A stretch of 64,000 nt of DNA, from assembly GCF_000226975.2 (NCBI RefSeq), contig NZ_CP019285.1:992001-1056000 (forward strand), written 5' to 3'. The notes under the pieces were generated by a model, which searched no databases, was not told the origin of the DNA, and was given only the letters and a program-made list of their open reading frames with translations. Position numbers and translations under genes: made by a program. Shown here in pieces: positions 35,701-45,349 of the stretch (positions are counted from its first letter, which is position 1; every line of letters begins with the position of its first letter). This DNA comes from Halobiforma lacisalsi AJ5. GTDB lineage: Archaea; Halobacteriota; Halobacteria; Halobacteriales; Natrialbaceae.

Positions 35701-36669
35701 ATGAAGGTGTTACAGCTGGCCACGTCGCCGCGGCCGTTCTTCGAGCAGCAGGTCGCCGCCCTCGAGAGGAAGGGCGTCGACTGTACGGTCCTCACCGCTC
35801 CCGGCGAGCACGAGGGCGACTCGTCACGGTCACCGACGGCGTACGCGAAGTTCTATTCGAAGGTCCTCGCCGAGGTCCGCTCGACGGAGTACGACCTGGT
35901 ACACGCCAACTACGGCCTCGTCGCACCGCTCGCGGTCGCACAACCGGTCCGGCCGATCGTCCTCACGCTGTGGGGAACCGATCTGCTGGGCGAACAGTCG
36001 TGGCTCCGGTCGCTCAGCCGGTTCGGCGCCCGATGGGCCGACGCCGCGATCGTACCGAGCCGGCCCATGTCCCGCGAACTCGAGGTCGACCACGAACTGC
36101 TCCCGTTCGCGGTCGACACCGACCTGTTCAGGCCGATCCCGCGGGAGACCGCCCGCACGTGCGTCGGCTGGGAGTCGGACCGACCGATCGCGCTGTTCCC
36201 GTACGACCGCACCCGGGCGGTGAAGGACTTCCCGCGGGCGAAACGGATCGTCGAGCGCGCGGACGTCGACGTCGACCTCCGGCCGGTCTCCGGCGTCGCG
36301 TACGAGGAGATGCCCTACTACATGAACGCGAGCGACGTGCTTCTCGTCACCTCGCGCCGGGAGAGCGGCCCGATGGTCGTCAAGGAAGCGGCCGCGTGTA
36401 ACCTGCCGATCGTCTCGACCGACGTCGGGTTCGTTCGCGAGACGGTCGACGGCGTGACGAACTGCGTCGTCGGCGACGATGACGGGGAACTCGTCGACGG
36501 CCTCGAGCGCGTTCTCGCGGACGGGAAGCGAACGGACGCCCGCGAGTCGATCGACGGGCTCGGACTCGATGCGTTCGGTGACCGTCTCGCCGACGTCTAT
36601 CGGCGGGCGCTCGGTCGAACCGGCTGCGAAACCGATCGACCGGAAACCGCAGTGGGGGGAGGCGTATGA
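35701..36669 (+). CDS. Glycosyltransferase family 4 protein
   Basis: This 322-residue GT-B protein is shorter than most GT4 enzymes. The donor-site E-x7-E segment is visible (RRESGPMVVKEAAACNLPIVSTDVG). The N-terminal domain starts with KVLQLATSPRPFFEQQVAALER. Its stop overlaps the start of the next membrane protein gene by four bases, indicating coupled expression. Confidence 0.9.
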   Translation: MKVLQLATSPRPFFEQQVAALERKGVDCTVLTAPGEHEGDSSRSPTAYAKFYSKVLAEVRSTEYDLVHANYGLVAPLAVAQPVRPIVLTLWGTDLLGEQSWLRSLSRFGARWADAAIVPSRPMSRELEVDHELLPFAVDTDLFRPIPRETARTCVGWESDRPIALFPYDRTRAVKDFPRAKRIVERADVDVDLRPVSGVAYEEMPYYMNASDVLLVTSRRESGPMVVKEAAACNLPIVSTDVGFVRETVDGVTNCVVGDDDGELVDGLERVLADGKRTDARESIDGLGLDAFGDRLADVYRRALGRTGCETDRPETAVGGGV

Positions 36670-38651
36670 ACTACAGGTCCCTGTCGGAGCTGCGACCGCT
36701 CCGGCTCGACACGGTCGCGGCGCTCTGCGGGCTCGTGATCGCCCTGGCCCTGTTCCCGCTGCGGTTTCTCGCGTCCCAGGTCTACCTCGATACGGTCCCG
36801 ATACTCCTCGGTACGGCGTGCGTGCTGTACCTCCTCTCGCTGTACCAGGGAGAGGACGCCCGGGCCGCTCCGACGCTGCCCTCGAGCGCGACGATGGCGC
36901 TCCCCGCCGTCGTCCTCGCCGGACTCGCGGCGCTCGTGACGTTGACCGTGATCCAGGGATCGCGGACGCCCCTCTTTTTCGGGGCCGCGAGCGTCGTCGG
37001 CACGCTCCTGATCGCACAGATCGTCTTCGCGCGCGACGAGGAGTTCCACCCCGGGCTGTTGCTGCTCCAGATCGTCCTGTTCGCGGTCGTCTTCCGCTTT
37101 ACTGCGCTGTACGTGACGCCGGGGTACGTCGGCATCGACATCTGGACCCACACGGAACTCGTAAACGCGATCCTGGAGGAACGCTCGCTCGGCGCGATCT
37201 CCGACGACAAACACTACGCGGCGCCGTTCTATCATCTCCTGGTCGCGTCGTCGGCGCTGCTGTACGACGTCCCGATTCGCCTCGCGGTGTACCTCTCCGT
37301 GGGCGTCGTGATGCCGCTCTCGGTCCTGCTCGTGTACGCGACCACGAACCTGCTCGTCTCCCAGCGGTGGGCCGTGCTGGCGGCGGCGTTCTACGCCCTC
37401 GCGAGCCACGTCTCGATGTGGGGGATCCACCTCATCCCGACGAGCCTCGGCCTGCTGTTCTTCCTCGCGATGCTGTACGCCCTGATCCGCGTGATGCGCA
37501 TCGAGTACACCGTCCGGGACTTCTCGTTGCTGGTCCTGTTCAGCGTCGCCGTGATCCTCACGCATCAGGTGTCGACGTTCATCATGCTCGTGCTGTTGCT
37601 CGCCGCGTTCGTCGCCCAGCTCGTGTTCGTCGTCGGCCCGCTCGGGCTCACGCGGCTCGATACGAGCGTCTTCCGCGCGAAGAAGCCGGTCAACCTCGTG
37701 GGCCTCGTCGTGTTCAACTTCGGGCTGACGATCTTCGTCTGGTCGCTGACGCCGTACCGGCAGGATTCGTTCCTGGCGACCGTCCTGAGCTTCTTCACGC
37801 AGACGCTCGAGGACAGTGCCGGCTTCCTCAACATCGCGAGCGGGTCGTCCGACGGCGGAGCCGAGGCCGAGGCGGCGTCGACGGCACCCTCGACGTTGCT
37901 CGATCAGGTCGTCCCCTACGTCGACGCGCTCGGCTTTCTCCTCCTGCTGGGCGCGACGTTCGTCGGCTGCCTGTACGTCGTCCACAGGCGGCGGGCGGAG
38001 CAGTCGGTGTTTACGCTCCTGCTGGCGTCGGCGTTCATGCTCGTCTTCGTCCTCGGGTTCCCGATGTTCGGGATCCACAACTTCATTCCGAACCGCTGGT
38101 TCGCGTTCCTCTTCGCGCCGATGGCCGTGCTCGGCGTGATCGGGATTCGGACGCTCAGCGGGAACGTCACGACCGCGGTCGCGGTCTCGGTCCTGTTGCT
38201 CTTCGCCCTGGTCTTTCCGGGCGCGATGATCCTCGCACCCGAGAGCAACATCGACAACCCGGTGTTCTCGGACCACCACGAGCAACTCGCGTACGACGAA
38301 TCCGAACTGGCGGCGGCGGAGTCGATCGCCGAGATGACTGGCTCCCCAAGCGGCAGCGAGATCCGTCCCGATCAGCGCCTCTACACGGACCATCCGTATC
38401 AGACGCTGTTCTCTCGAACCGGGGCGTACCCGTCGACGACGACCGCGACCGTCCCCGACGACGGCGCGGCGGACCACGAGTACGCGGTCTATCGAGCCGC
38501 GCAGTCGTCGACGGCGGTCTACTTCTCCGACGAGAACGGCGAGGGACGGATCGAACGGATCTCCGAGGAACGGCTCTGCCAACCGGACCAGGCGACGGTC
38601 TACACCAACGGCGAGGTGACGATGTGTACGCCCTCGCCGGCGTCCGGTTGA
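36666..38651 (+). CDS. Large multispanning membrane protein, glycosyltransferase-like
   Basis: The 661-residue protein has about 12-14 transmembrane helices and then a soluble C-terminal domain (about 540-661). After the third or fourth helix comes YVTPGYVGIDIWTHTELVNAIL, whose Asp-x-Asp-like and His residues fit the first extracellular loop of GT-C (dolichol-phosphate-sugar-dependent) transferases. It is coupled to the GT4 gene. It may add the last sugar on the outer face, or act in polymerisation. No strong family match is recalled. Confidence 0.75.
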   Translation: MNYRSLSELRPLRLDTVAALCGLVIALALFPLRFLASQVYLDTVPILLGTACVLYLLSLYQGEDARAAPTLPSSATMALPAVVLAGLAALVTLTVIQGSRTPLFFGAASVVGTLLIAQIVFARDEEFHPGLLLLQIVLFAVVFRFTALYVTPGYVGIDIWTHTELVNAILEERSLGAISDDKHYAAPFYHLLVASSALLYDVPIRLAVYLSVGVVMPLSVLLVYATTNLLVSQRWAVLAAAFYALASHVSMWGIHLIPTSLGLLFFLAMLYALIRVMRIEYTVRDFSLLVLFSVAVILTHQVSTFIMLVLLLAAFVAQLVFVVGPLGLTRLDTSVFRAKKPVNLVGLVVFNFGLTIFVWSLTPYRQDSFLATVLSFFTQTLEDSAGFLNIASGSSDGGAEAEAASTAPSTLLDQVVPYVDALGFLLLLGATFVGCLYVVHRRRAEQSVFTLLLASAFMLVFVLGFPMFGIHNFIPNRWFAFLFAPMAVLGVIGIRTLSGNVTTAVAVSVLLLFALVFPGAMILAPESNIDNPVFSDHHEQLAYDESELAAAESIAEMTGSPSGSEIRPDQRLYTDHPYQTLFSRTGAYPSTTTATVPDDGAADHEYAVYRAAQSSTAVYFSDENGEGRIERISEERLCQPDQATVYTNGEVTMCTPSPASG

Positions 38652-38782
38652 TCGCTAGACGGACTCTTTCTCGCCTTCGTCGCCGCTCTTGAGTTGCTCC
38701 GATCGCTGCGGGGAAACCTCGGAACGCGCTCGCTTTTGAAAACGGGGCCCGCTGACCGACCGCTGATCGCCTCGAGACGCGT

Positions 38783-39361
38783 TTACCGGAGCCGATCGCG
38801 AACGAACCGCAAGCAGTCGCTGACGACCGGCGCGCCGTCGACGAGCCAGAGGGCGACGATCGAGAACCCGGCGGCGAGCTGGAGGGCTACTGCAGCCGAC
38901 AGACCGCCGTCGAGGAGGTGGTTCGCGTACCGGGAGAAGTAGACGACGAAGTGGTCGAACAGACCGCCGTGATCGCCCGCAGGCGACGATGCAAGCGGCC
39001 AGAGGAGCACTCGAGGCTCCGGTGGTCGTCCCGACCGCATCGGGTTGAACACGTCGGTGACGAGGTGCGAACCGTACGCGAGCGAGAACGCACCCGCGAG
39101 GATTCGATCCCCGTATCGGTCCGCCGCGACGAGGGTCGCCAGACAGACGAGTGGGACGACGAACGCGGAATGGCCGATCGCGTAGCCGGTCTCCGTGACC
39201 CCGTACGTCCAGGCGAGGGGTTTGTCGACCAGATCCGGGAGCTGTGAGCCGATCGCGATGGCGATCGTCTCGGCGGCTGACGGCGACCGCCGGAGGAAGA
39301 CGTTCGTCGTCAGCGAGTAGAGCCCGTATGCGACGAGGAGATGTTCCCAGGGCCACATCAT
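38783..39361 (-). CDS. Membrane-bound metal-dependent hydrolase, YdjM/DUF457-like
   Basis: The 192-residue membrane protein has the DUF457 features: WPWEHLLVAYGLYS at the N-terminus (His), GSQLPDLVDKP (Asp) and GHSAFVVPL, SHLVTDVFNP and DHFVVYFS His/Asp motifs near helix ends. It is coupled to the DUF1616 gene (ATGATG overlap at the stop). Its role in the island is unknown. Confidence 0.8.
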   Translation of the reverse strand: MMWPWEHLLVAYGLYSLTTNVFLRRSPSAAETIAIAIGSQLPDLVDKPLAWTYGVTETGYAIGHSAFVVPLVCLATLVAADRYGDRILAGAFSLAYGSHLVTDVFNPMRSGRPPEPRVLLWPLASSPAGDHGGLFDHFVVYFSRYANHLLDGGLSAAVALQLAAGFSIVALWLVDGAPVVSDCLRFVRDRLR

Positions 39362-40347
39362 TCGACCTCGATCGGGAGCGTCACGACTCGGTACGCCTCC
39401 TCGGGGGTGGGATCGGCCGGCGGTTCTCCCTCGTACAGGAGCAGCCGCAAGCGCAGATCGTCACCCGACATCGTCGGATCGATCTCGAGGGTCTGCCGGG
39501 CGCTCTCCCCGTCCGGAACCGTCGTCCGCTGTCTGTCCAGTTCGTCCCGCTCGTGGACGGTCACGCCGCCGTCCCCGTAGCTCACCTGCTCGAGGGCGAC
39601 CACCGTCGTATAGGTTCGCTCCTCGCGTTCGTGGTTCGTGATCGTTGCCTCGAGCTCCTGGGGCTGGGAATCGATTTCGTAGGTCGAGTCGTACATCGTG
39701 TCGGTCTCTCCCGTGACCGCTTCCGTTTCGATCGAGAACTCGGTGAACCCGTCGTGTTGGGGGGGACTGGCGAGCGCGAAACCGGCGCTGAGAACGACCA
39801 GCACGAGGCCGACCGCGATCGCCGCGTTGTACGGCCCCACGTTACGCCGCTCGTAGAACGAACTCCGCGAGTCGAAAAACGGTGAGGCTGACGAGAGGGA
39901 CGGTGTGAACCGTCTCTCGGGCTCACAGCGGTATCGAGAGAGGATCGCGATCACGGCGAGTCCAGCTGTCAGCGCCGAAATCCCGAGGAGCACCTGATCG
40001 GCAATCAAACCCCCAGGGGTTGCGGACGCGAAAAGGGCAACTGCCGGGACGAGTGCGACGCTGAACACGATCGAGAGGACGGTCCGTTCGACCCCCTCGA
40101 GCCCCCCGCTTACCAGCAGGGGGTTTCCGAGGCCCGTCTTCCCCTCGTCGAAAGCCTGATAGTCGTCGGTCGGCCCGTCCGGAAACATCGCCGAGACGAG
40201 CGCATATCCCGGGAGAAAGCAGACGAGCGGGATCGTCAGCAGTATCCGTGCAACGCCGCCGGCGCCGGCGACGACGGCGAGCGTGAGCCCCCCGACGGCC
40301 GCGACGACGAGCGCCAGATCGAAGAACCACCAGTCTGTGTCGCTCAT
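39358..40347 (-). CDS. DUF1616 domain membrane protein
   Basis: The 329-residue protein starts at ATG 40347, 29 bases after the promoter element. Four or five helices occupy residues 8-190 (LLTIPLVCFLPGYALVSAMFP is the DUF1616 signature). An outside beta-rich domain follows (about 195-329), with LEATITNHEREERTYTTVV and a strand-rich C-terminus resembling alpha-galactosidase NEW3-like folds. DUF1616 genes often lie in archaeal glycan clusters. The function is unknown. Confidence 0.85.
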   Translation of the reverse strand: MSDTDWWFFDLALVVAAVGGLTLAVVAGAGGVARILLTIPLVCFLPGYALVSAMFPDGPTDDYQAFDEGKTGLGNPLLVSGGLEGVERTVLSIVFSVALVPAVALFASATPGGLIADQVLLGISALTAGLAVIAILSRYRCEPERRFTPSLSSASPFFDSRSSFYERRNVGPYNAAIAVGLVLVVLSAGFALASPPQHDGFTEFSIETEAVTGETDTMYDSTYEIDSQPQELEATITNHEREERTYTTVVALEQVSYGDGGVTVHERDELDRQRTTVPDGESARQTLEIDPTMSGDDLRLRLLLYEGEPPADPTPEEAYRVVTLPIEVE

Positions 40348-40737
40348 TTGCTCGTATCGACGGGCGGATGGGGGTTTATTATCGCTCCGGTAAACGCGGC
40401 TCGGCCGGGGCCGTTCGACGGGCGTCTGACTGGTTTCTATCACAATCTCGATATAGATTGTCTCGGCCTGAATTTCGGTCCGTATGAACTATCTCAGTGA
40501 ACGCAATTAACGGAAAATCTGGGATAGATTACGGATATTTGACGTCCATATAGAGGAGAATTAAGCCGGTTTTCCGATCGAGAGATATCGGATTTCAGAC
40601 CCCAGAAACAGCAAATGCAGGGTTTAAAAACAAGAAAAAATACTCACGTGACAATTAAAGTCACGCAAATTGAACCAATCCGAGGGACACGGTTTCTATC
40701 CTTTATTACCCACTTCTCTTTAGGTGGAATCGGCGCG
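40348..40737. other. AT-rich divergent regulatory region
   Basis: This 390-base gap is much richer in A and T than its surroundings. It holds the DUF1616 promoter element on the left, an inverted repeat CGTGAC-N7-GTCACG (40647-40665) in the middle, and a TATA box (CTTTATTACC, 40701-40710) 28 bases before ATG 40738. The inverted repeat is a plausible operator. Confidence 0.6.
40376..40394 (-). promoter_or_regulatory. Island promoter element before the DUF1616 gene
   Basis: Minus strand TTTACCGGAGCGATAATAA, 29 bases before the ATG, giving a leaderless transcript. Confidence 0.65.
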
Positions 40738-41334
40738 ATGAAATCGAAATCTATCAAATTGGAAGAACAGTCTGACCGAGACGTTCCCCTCGAGAACGAG
40801 TCCGGCGACGACGAGTCCGCGTTCTCGAAGGACGAAATCTTCCACCTGCTCCAGAACGAACGCCGTCGGATGGTTCTCCGGTATCTGCGCGGTACCGACG
40901 GTCCCGTCCGCATGCGCGACGTCGCGGAGCAGGTCGCCGCCTGGGAACACGATACGACCGTCGAGGAGCTCTCGTCGAAGCAGCGACAGCGCGTCTACAT
41001 TCCGCTCTATCAGTCTCACCTCTCGAAGCTAGACGAGGCCGGTATCATCGACTACCAGCAGGATCGTGGCATCGTCGAGCGAAAACCGCTCGCCGATCAG
41101 TTCGACGCCTACCTCGAGATCGAACCGGGCGAGGAGTCGACGGAGGAATCGGACGACGAGGGGGCGGAGCCGAACTGGGACGACTACTACATCGGCGCCA
41201 CTGCCCTCTGTTACGTCCTCGTGTTCGGCGCGGTGATCGAACTCCCGTTCATGTCGATCCTGTCGGGCCTCGGGCTCAGCGCGTTGATCCTGTTCCTCTT
41301 TACAATGCTCACGATCACCCGCTTTATCGACTGA
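40738..41334 (+). CDS. DUF7344-like winged-helix protein with C-terminal membrane anchor
   Basis: The 198-residue protein from ATG 40738 has an acidic N-terminus, a winged helix (about 30-110) with IFHLLQNERRRMVLRYLRG and MRDVAEQVAAWE, and two C-terminal transmembrane helices (about 145-195). This is the haloarchaeal DUF7344 layout. The ATG is 28 bases after a TATA box and lies beside an inverted repeat, suggesting self-regulation. It is a candidate regulator of the island. Confidence 0.82.
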   Translation: MKSKSIKLEEQSDRDVPLENESGDDESAFSKDEIFHLLQNERRRMVLRYLRGTDGPVRMRDVAEQVAAWEHDTTVEELSSKQRQRVYIPLYQSHLSKLDEAGIIDYQQDRGIVERKPLADQFDAYLEIEPGEESTEESDDEGAEPNWDDYYIGATALCYVLVFGAVIELPFMSILSGLGLSALILFLFTMLTITRFID

Positions 41335-41365
41335 GGACGACGGTCGTGCTCGCCGATTCGCGCCC

Positions 41366-41902
41366 CTATACGAGCCCGGGTACGAGCCACGCAACGAACG
41401 TAGTCGTAACGAGCATTACCGTCATCGCGGTCAGAAGAGACGCCCAGACGAGAGCGATCGCGACGAACAGGACCACGATCGACAGGGTTCCGAACACGGC
41501 GGGGGAGAACGGATTTCGACCGGCCGCTCGCGATCTCGAGCGGTCGACGATGCCCTGTGCGTCGTCGAACTCGATGTCGCCGGACGCGTCGAGTGCGGGC
41601 AGTCGCGTTCGGTGGAGCCGTTCGTGGACGGCCGCCCACGTATCGATCGGCGGCTGAGCCGGTTCGACCAGTCGGTCGGTCACCTCGTCGACCGTGGCGG
41701 GCATCTGCATCCCCTCGAGGACGGCCAGTAACTCCTCGTCGGAGTCGGGAACGAACTCGCCTGCGTCTCTCGCTTCACTCGAGAACTTCCCTTTCGGGTC
41801 GTGATAGATGGCTACTTCCGGTTCCGTGGACGTCTCGTCGTCGCGACACTCCCCCCGAGAAGTGTCCGACGAAGAGCGCAACCACGACGGCGTCAGACGC
41901 AT
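41366..41902 (-). CDS. Membrane-anchored winged-helix-like protein
   Basis: The 178-residue protein has an acidic N-terminus, a short winged-helix-like region (about 50-115: LLAVLEGMQMPATVDEVTDRLVE and WAAVHERLHRTRLPALDASGDIEF) and two C-terminal helices (about 130-175). The architecture matches the neighbour at 40738, with which it is convergent. ATG 41902 lies 21-31 bases after a GCTTATATACC box. Regulator status is inferred from the fold pattern. Confidence 0.7.
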   Translation of the reverse strand: MRLTPSWLRSSSDTSRGECRDDETSTEPEVAIYHDPKGKFSSEARDAGEFVPDSDEELLAVLEGMQMPATVDEVTDRLVEPAQPPIDTWAAVHERLHRTRLPALDASGDIEFDDAQGIVDRSRSRAAGRNPFSPAVFGTLSIVVLFVAIALVWASLLTAMTVMLVTTTFVAWLVPGLV

Positions 41903-41922
41903 ATTCCGGCCTATCTTCCCTT

Positions 41923-41933
41923 GGTATATAAGC
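41923..41933 (-). promoter_or_regulatory. General TATA promoter
   Basis: Minus strand GCTTATATACC, preceded by a GTGAAAATG BRE-like stretch, 21-31 bases before ATG 41902. This is the ordinary promoter type rather than the island element. Confidence 0.55.
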
Positions 41934-42050
41934 ATTTTCACGGTTTATATTTCTAAACCAAAATAACAGCCGCTTAGAGCGTCTTTCAGGACGAATTTGC
42001 TGATTCCGTATCGATAAGATACCCGTCACGTTCGAGACGCGATCGGGGGT

Positions 42051-43778
42051 TCACGCGAGGGTCGGATTGGTCGGCCGGAGCAGGAAGGTCACCCGCGATT
42101 TCGGGCCACCCCACCGATCGAACCACCGTCGAAGGTCGACGATTCGGAGTTTGTGTCTCGCGGGCAACTCGTGGACGTGCTCGAGATCGCCGAGCAGGCG
42201 GCGGTCGAAGTCGTGGCGCTCGAAGAGCGTCTCGCGGTCCGGCCACGGGGGTTCGAACGACGAGAGAAACGGCGTCTTCCGCCGGACGAATCCCTCGATC
42301 TCGTTGAACAGCTCGGTATCGTGCGGACGATCGGGGGGTCTGTGGCGCAGAATGTCGTCGTCCAGCCGCTCGCAGGCCCGGAGGAAGGTCTCGGTCGTCC
42401 GGTGGGCCGGCGGCGTCCGGAGGTGCCAGTCGATCAGTTCTCGGTCGGTCGCCAGGAACGACGTCACGAAGTGGTCGGACAGGTGGTCGTGGAAGGGGAT
42501 CGAGGGCTGATTGGCGATGCCACAGCAGGTCAGGGCGTTCTGGACGCCGTCCGCCCGCGACCGGTTCGACGCGAACTCGTCGTCGATCGCGTCCCTGACG
42601 AACGTCTCCGGATCGACGTCCAGCCCCGTCCGCTCGGCCAGGTCATAGCTCGCCTCGCGGCTGTATCCGAACTTCTCGAGGAGGGTATCGACCGGGTCCG
42701 GATCGGGGTCGAGTCGCCCGAGCGGGACGGGCTTTCCGGCGATATCGACGGTCTCGCGTGCGGTGAAGTGACCGCGGAAGAACGTATCACAGAGGAGGCC
42801 GTGATACATCGTCTCGACGTCGATTTCGTCGGCATAGCCGGCGTGATGGATGTGAAGCGACTCCTTGATCCCCTGGGAGTATCGGGCCTTCGACTCGTCG
42901 GGCCGGAGGTAGCGTTCGTCCGGCGGGAACGCGGTGTGGGCCGTACCGTACTGGTCGGCGAGACGGCTGGCACCGACCACCTCCTGTGCGTCGGGCGCGC
43001 CGACGGTGTAGCTCCGCTCGAGGTCGGGGACTTGCGAGAGGATGATCCGCGAGTCGTAGCCGGCCGAGAGCAACACCCCCTTTCGGCCGGGGAGCCTCGA
43101 GCGGCGCTCGAGCGCCCGCTCGAGGCGGTTCGCGAGGTCGCCGACGTAGTCGTGGTCGTGATCGTGGTCGTGGTCGTGATCGTGATCCTCGCGCGGCCGA
43201 TACACGAACCGATCGAGGGACTCGACCGTCGTCGGCGTGAGTCGCCCGTCCATCGGGAGCCGACGCAGTTCCTCGAGGGGCGTTTTCTCGCCCAGCGCCA
43301 CTCCCAGATGGAGGAACTCGAGGACGCCGTCCCGATCGGGCGTCGGATCCGCGACCGTCTCCGCCACCGCGGCGGCGTCGGTTCCGAAGACCCGAACCCC
43401 GGGGTCGTCGGTGTAGAAACACCCGCGCGACCGGACCGGGTCGGTGGCGACGAACGCCTCGTCGGTCGCCTCGTGATCGAGCATGGCCAGGTACGAGCCG
43501 TTGAGGGTCGACAAGGCCGTCGTTCCGTCGTGCTCGTATCGCTCGAGGAGCCACCGGGCCGCGTTCGACTCCCCGTCGGGGACGTAGGATTCCCCCCAGA
43601 CGACGCAGCAGCCGGCGTCGTCGCCGTACGCGTCGGTCCAGCCGGTAGTGCCGAGGTCGGGATCCCTGATCCCGACCGTGAGTCTCGATCCGGTGAGCAC
43701 GACGTCGAACTCGTCGTCGTCTCTGAACCGGTCGAACGCCTCTCTGTCGCCGAATACGCCGAAGAGTTCCCTGTTCAT
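42051..43778 (-). CDS. Asparagine-synthase-like protein lacking the glutaminase Cys
   Basis: The 575-residue protein from ATG 43778 has an N-terminal domain shaped like a class II glutaminase, but it starts MNRELFG, so the catalytic Cys at position 2 is missing. The synthetase half carries an AsnB PP-loop variant (GVLLSAGYDSRIIL, about residue 240). A His-Asp repeat (DNA 43148-43190) separates the halves. In a cluster with a sugar dehydrogenase, such proteins can amidate uronic acids (WbpG/WbmE precedent); here ammonia would have to come from elsewhere. Confidence 0.82.
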   Translation of the reverse strand: MNRELFGVFGDREAFDRFRDDDEFDVVLTGSRLTVGIRDPDLGTTGWTDAYGDDAGCCVVWGESYVPDGESNAARWLLERYEHDGTTALSTLNGSYLAMLDHEATDEAFVATDPVRSRGCFYTDDPGVRVFGTDAAAVAETVADPTPDRDGVLEFLHLGVALGEKTPLEELRRLPMDGRLTPTTVESLDRFVYRPREDHDHDHDHDHDHDYVGDLANRLERALERRSRLPGRKGVLLSAGYDSRIILSQVPDLERSYTVGAPDAQEVVGASRLADQYGTAHTAFPPDERYLRPDESKARYSQGIKESLHIHHAGYADEIDVETMYHGLLCDTFFRGHFTARETVDIAGKPVPLGRLDPDPDPVDTLLEKFGYSREASYDLAERTGLDVDPETFVRDAIDDEFASNRSRADGVQNALTCCGIANQPSIPFHDHLSDHFVTSFLATDRELIDWHLRTPPAHRTTETFLRACERLDDDILRHRPPDRPHDTELFNEIEGFVRRKTPFLSSFEPPWPDRETLFERHDFDRRLLGDLEHVHELPARHKLRIVDLRRWFDRWGGPKSRVTFLLRPTNPTLA

Positions 43779-43894
43779 CGTGTTCGTCGTCGACTCCGCC
43801 GCACGATGCGGCGCTTGCAGGCGACCCGACGGTCCGAGCGGGAGGCCGGGTGCCCGTATACGTCGCTCCTCTTCGACTCCGGCGGACGTCTCAA

Positions 43895-43913
43895 TAACTA
43901 TGGCATCGTTAAG
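43895..43913 (-). promoter_or_regulatory. Island promoter element before the AsnB-like gene
   Basis: Minus strand CTTAACGATGCCATAGTTA, 117 bases before ATG 43778. The leader holds a perfect CGCCGCA-TCG-TGCGGCG hairpin. Confidence 0.6.
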
Positions 43914-43970
43914 CCCAAGAGCCGGCCTCTCGAGGCGGTTCGCGCTCCCCTGTGGCGTCCGTCGTCCCCG

Positions 43971-43989
43971 CCTATCGGCTCTATAATAA
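43971..43989 (+). promoter_or_regulatory. Island promoter element before the deacetylase gene
   Basis: CCTATCGGCTCTATAATAA, 32 bases before ATG 44021, divergent from the AsnB-like promoter 60 bases away. Confidence 0.6.
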
Positions 43990-44020
43990 TGGGGTGGCCG
44001 TCGGTAGCGTCGATCCGTCA

Positions 44021-45349
44021 ATGTCACGAACGAACGCGACTCGACGACGATTCCTCGCGCTGTCGGGTGCCGCCGGTCTCGCCGGCGTCGCCGGCTGCGC
44101 GGATCGGCTCGAGTCGGTGACCGACTCCAGCGAGGACGCCGGCAACGAGGCGACCGACGATGATCCGTCGACTCCTGCGGCGCTCACGGACGGGGTTCCG
44201 CCGATCGAAACCGAGTACGACAGCCGCGAACGGTACCGACAGCCCGGCGAGTCGCTGGACGATTTCGGCGACCTCGACGCCTGGGAGGTCGTTCGGGGAT
44301 CGGGCGAAGCCGACGAGGACGTCGTCTTCGACGGCGAGCAGAGCTTCCACCTCGAGTCCGACGGCCGTGAGACGATCGTCGCGGAGCGGTCCCTCGAGGA
44401 AACGGACCTGACGGAGACGGACCTGTCTGTCGCGATTCGGACGACGACGCCGCAGAACCTGACGGTCAATCTGCGGATCGTCGACCAGTTCGGGAGCGCC
44501 CGGGTACACTCGCTTCGGGAAGTCACGTACCGGACACCGGACGTCGGCTGGTTCCGGGCGAGCCCCGGCGTCTTCGAGGAGGACGAGCACGAACCCGCGA
44601 TGGACCACCTCGACCGGCTCGAGGTCCACGTCCTCCACTCGATGGAGGAGGCCGAAGTCTGGATCGACGACCTCCGCCGTCACGAGAAACCCGATGGGGG
44701 GTACGTCGTGCTGACCTGGGACGACGGGTTCCGCGACTACTACGAGACGGCGTCGCCGCTGCACGACGAGTACGGATTCCGGACGGTCCAGGCGCCGGTT
44801 CCGCGGTGGACGGAGCAGGGACGCGACGGCGTCATGTCGGTCTCGGAACTGCAGGAACGCCAGGACGAGGGCGACCAGATCGTCGTCCACGGAACGCACG
44901 AACCGATCCACGAGTACGAGGACGAGTCGACGATCGAACGGCGACTCCGACAGGACAAGAGATGGTTCGTCGACAACGGCTTCGAGGGGGCGAACTATAT
45001 CGTCTTCCCGCACAACAGCTTCGACAAAACGAGCCTCGAGCACGCGACCGGCTACCACTACTGCGGCGGGTTCAACCAGGCCGGCAACGTCAACACGACG
45101 AGCGTCCATGGATTCGATCCGCTGGCGCTCCCGCGGACGATCGGGCACGACCTCGACATCTCGAAGCGCTGTGTCGACCTCGCGGCGGCGCACAACCAGT
45201 GTACGATCCTGAACTTCCACGCGTTCGAGGCGGACAACACGATGTCCGAAGGCGACTACGAGGAGTTGCTGGCACACATCGACGAGGCCGACGTCGAGGT
45301 CATCACGTTCGACGACCTGTGGGAACTGCGGACCTCGAGACAGTCCTGA
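44021..45349 (+). CDS. Polysaccharide deacetylase family Tat lipoprotein
   Basis: The 442-residue protein has a Tat signal (RRRFLALSGAAGLAGVAGC), an acidic linker, a carbohydrate-binding-like beta-sandwich (about 70-225) and a NodB-type barrel (about 230-440). The NodB motifs TWDDGF (catalytic Asp pair) and HGTHEP (metal His) are present. It should remove N-acetyl groups from surface glycans, fitting a GlcNAc-containing polymer. A paralog with the same architecture but without the Asp pair lies at 46881-48188. Confidence 0.85.
   Translation: MSRTNATRRRFLALSGAAGLAGVAGCADRLESVTDSSEDAGNEATDDDPSTPAALTDGVPPIETEYDSRERYRQPGESLDDFGDLDAWEVVRGSGEADEDVVFDGEQSFHLESDGRETIVAERSLEETDLTETDLSVAIRTTTPQNLTVNLRIVDQFGSARVHSLREVTYRTPDVGWFRASPGVFEEDEHEPAMDHLDRLEVHVLHSMEEAEVWIDDLRRHEKPDGGYVVLTWDDGFRDYYETASPLHDEYGFRTVQAPVPRWTEQGRDGVMSVSELQERQDEGDQIVVHGTHEPIHEYEDESTIERRLRQDKRWFVDNGFEGANYIVFPHNSFDKTSLEHATGYHYCGGFNQAGNVNTTSVHGFDPLALPRTIGHDLDISKRCVDLAAAHNQCTILNFHAFEADNTMSEGDYEELLAHIDEADVEVITFDDLWELRTSRQS

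Noticed and set aside
43148-43190. His-Asp repeat as a metal-binding domain
   Set aside because: It is a simple DNA repeat like others in the window and lies in a linker; metal binding is possible but not supported.
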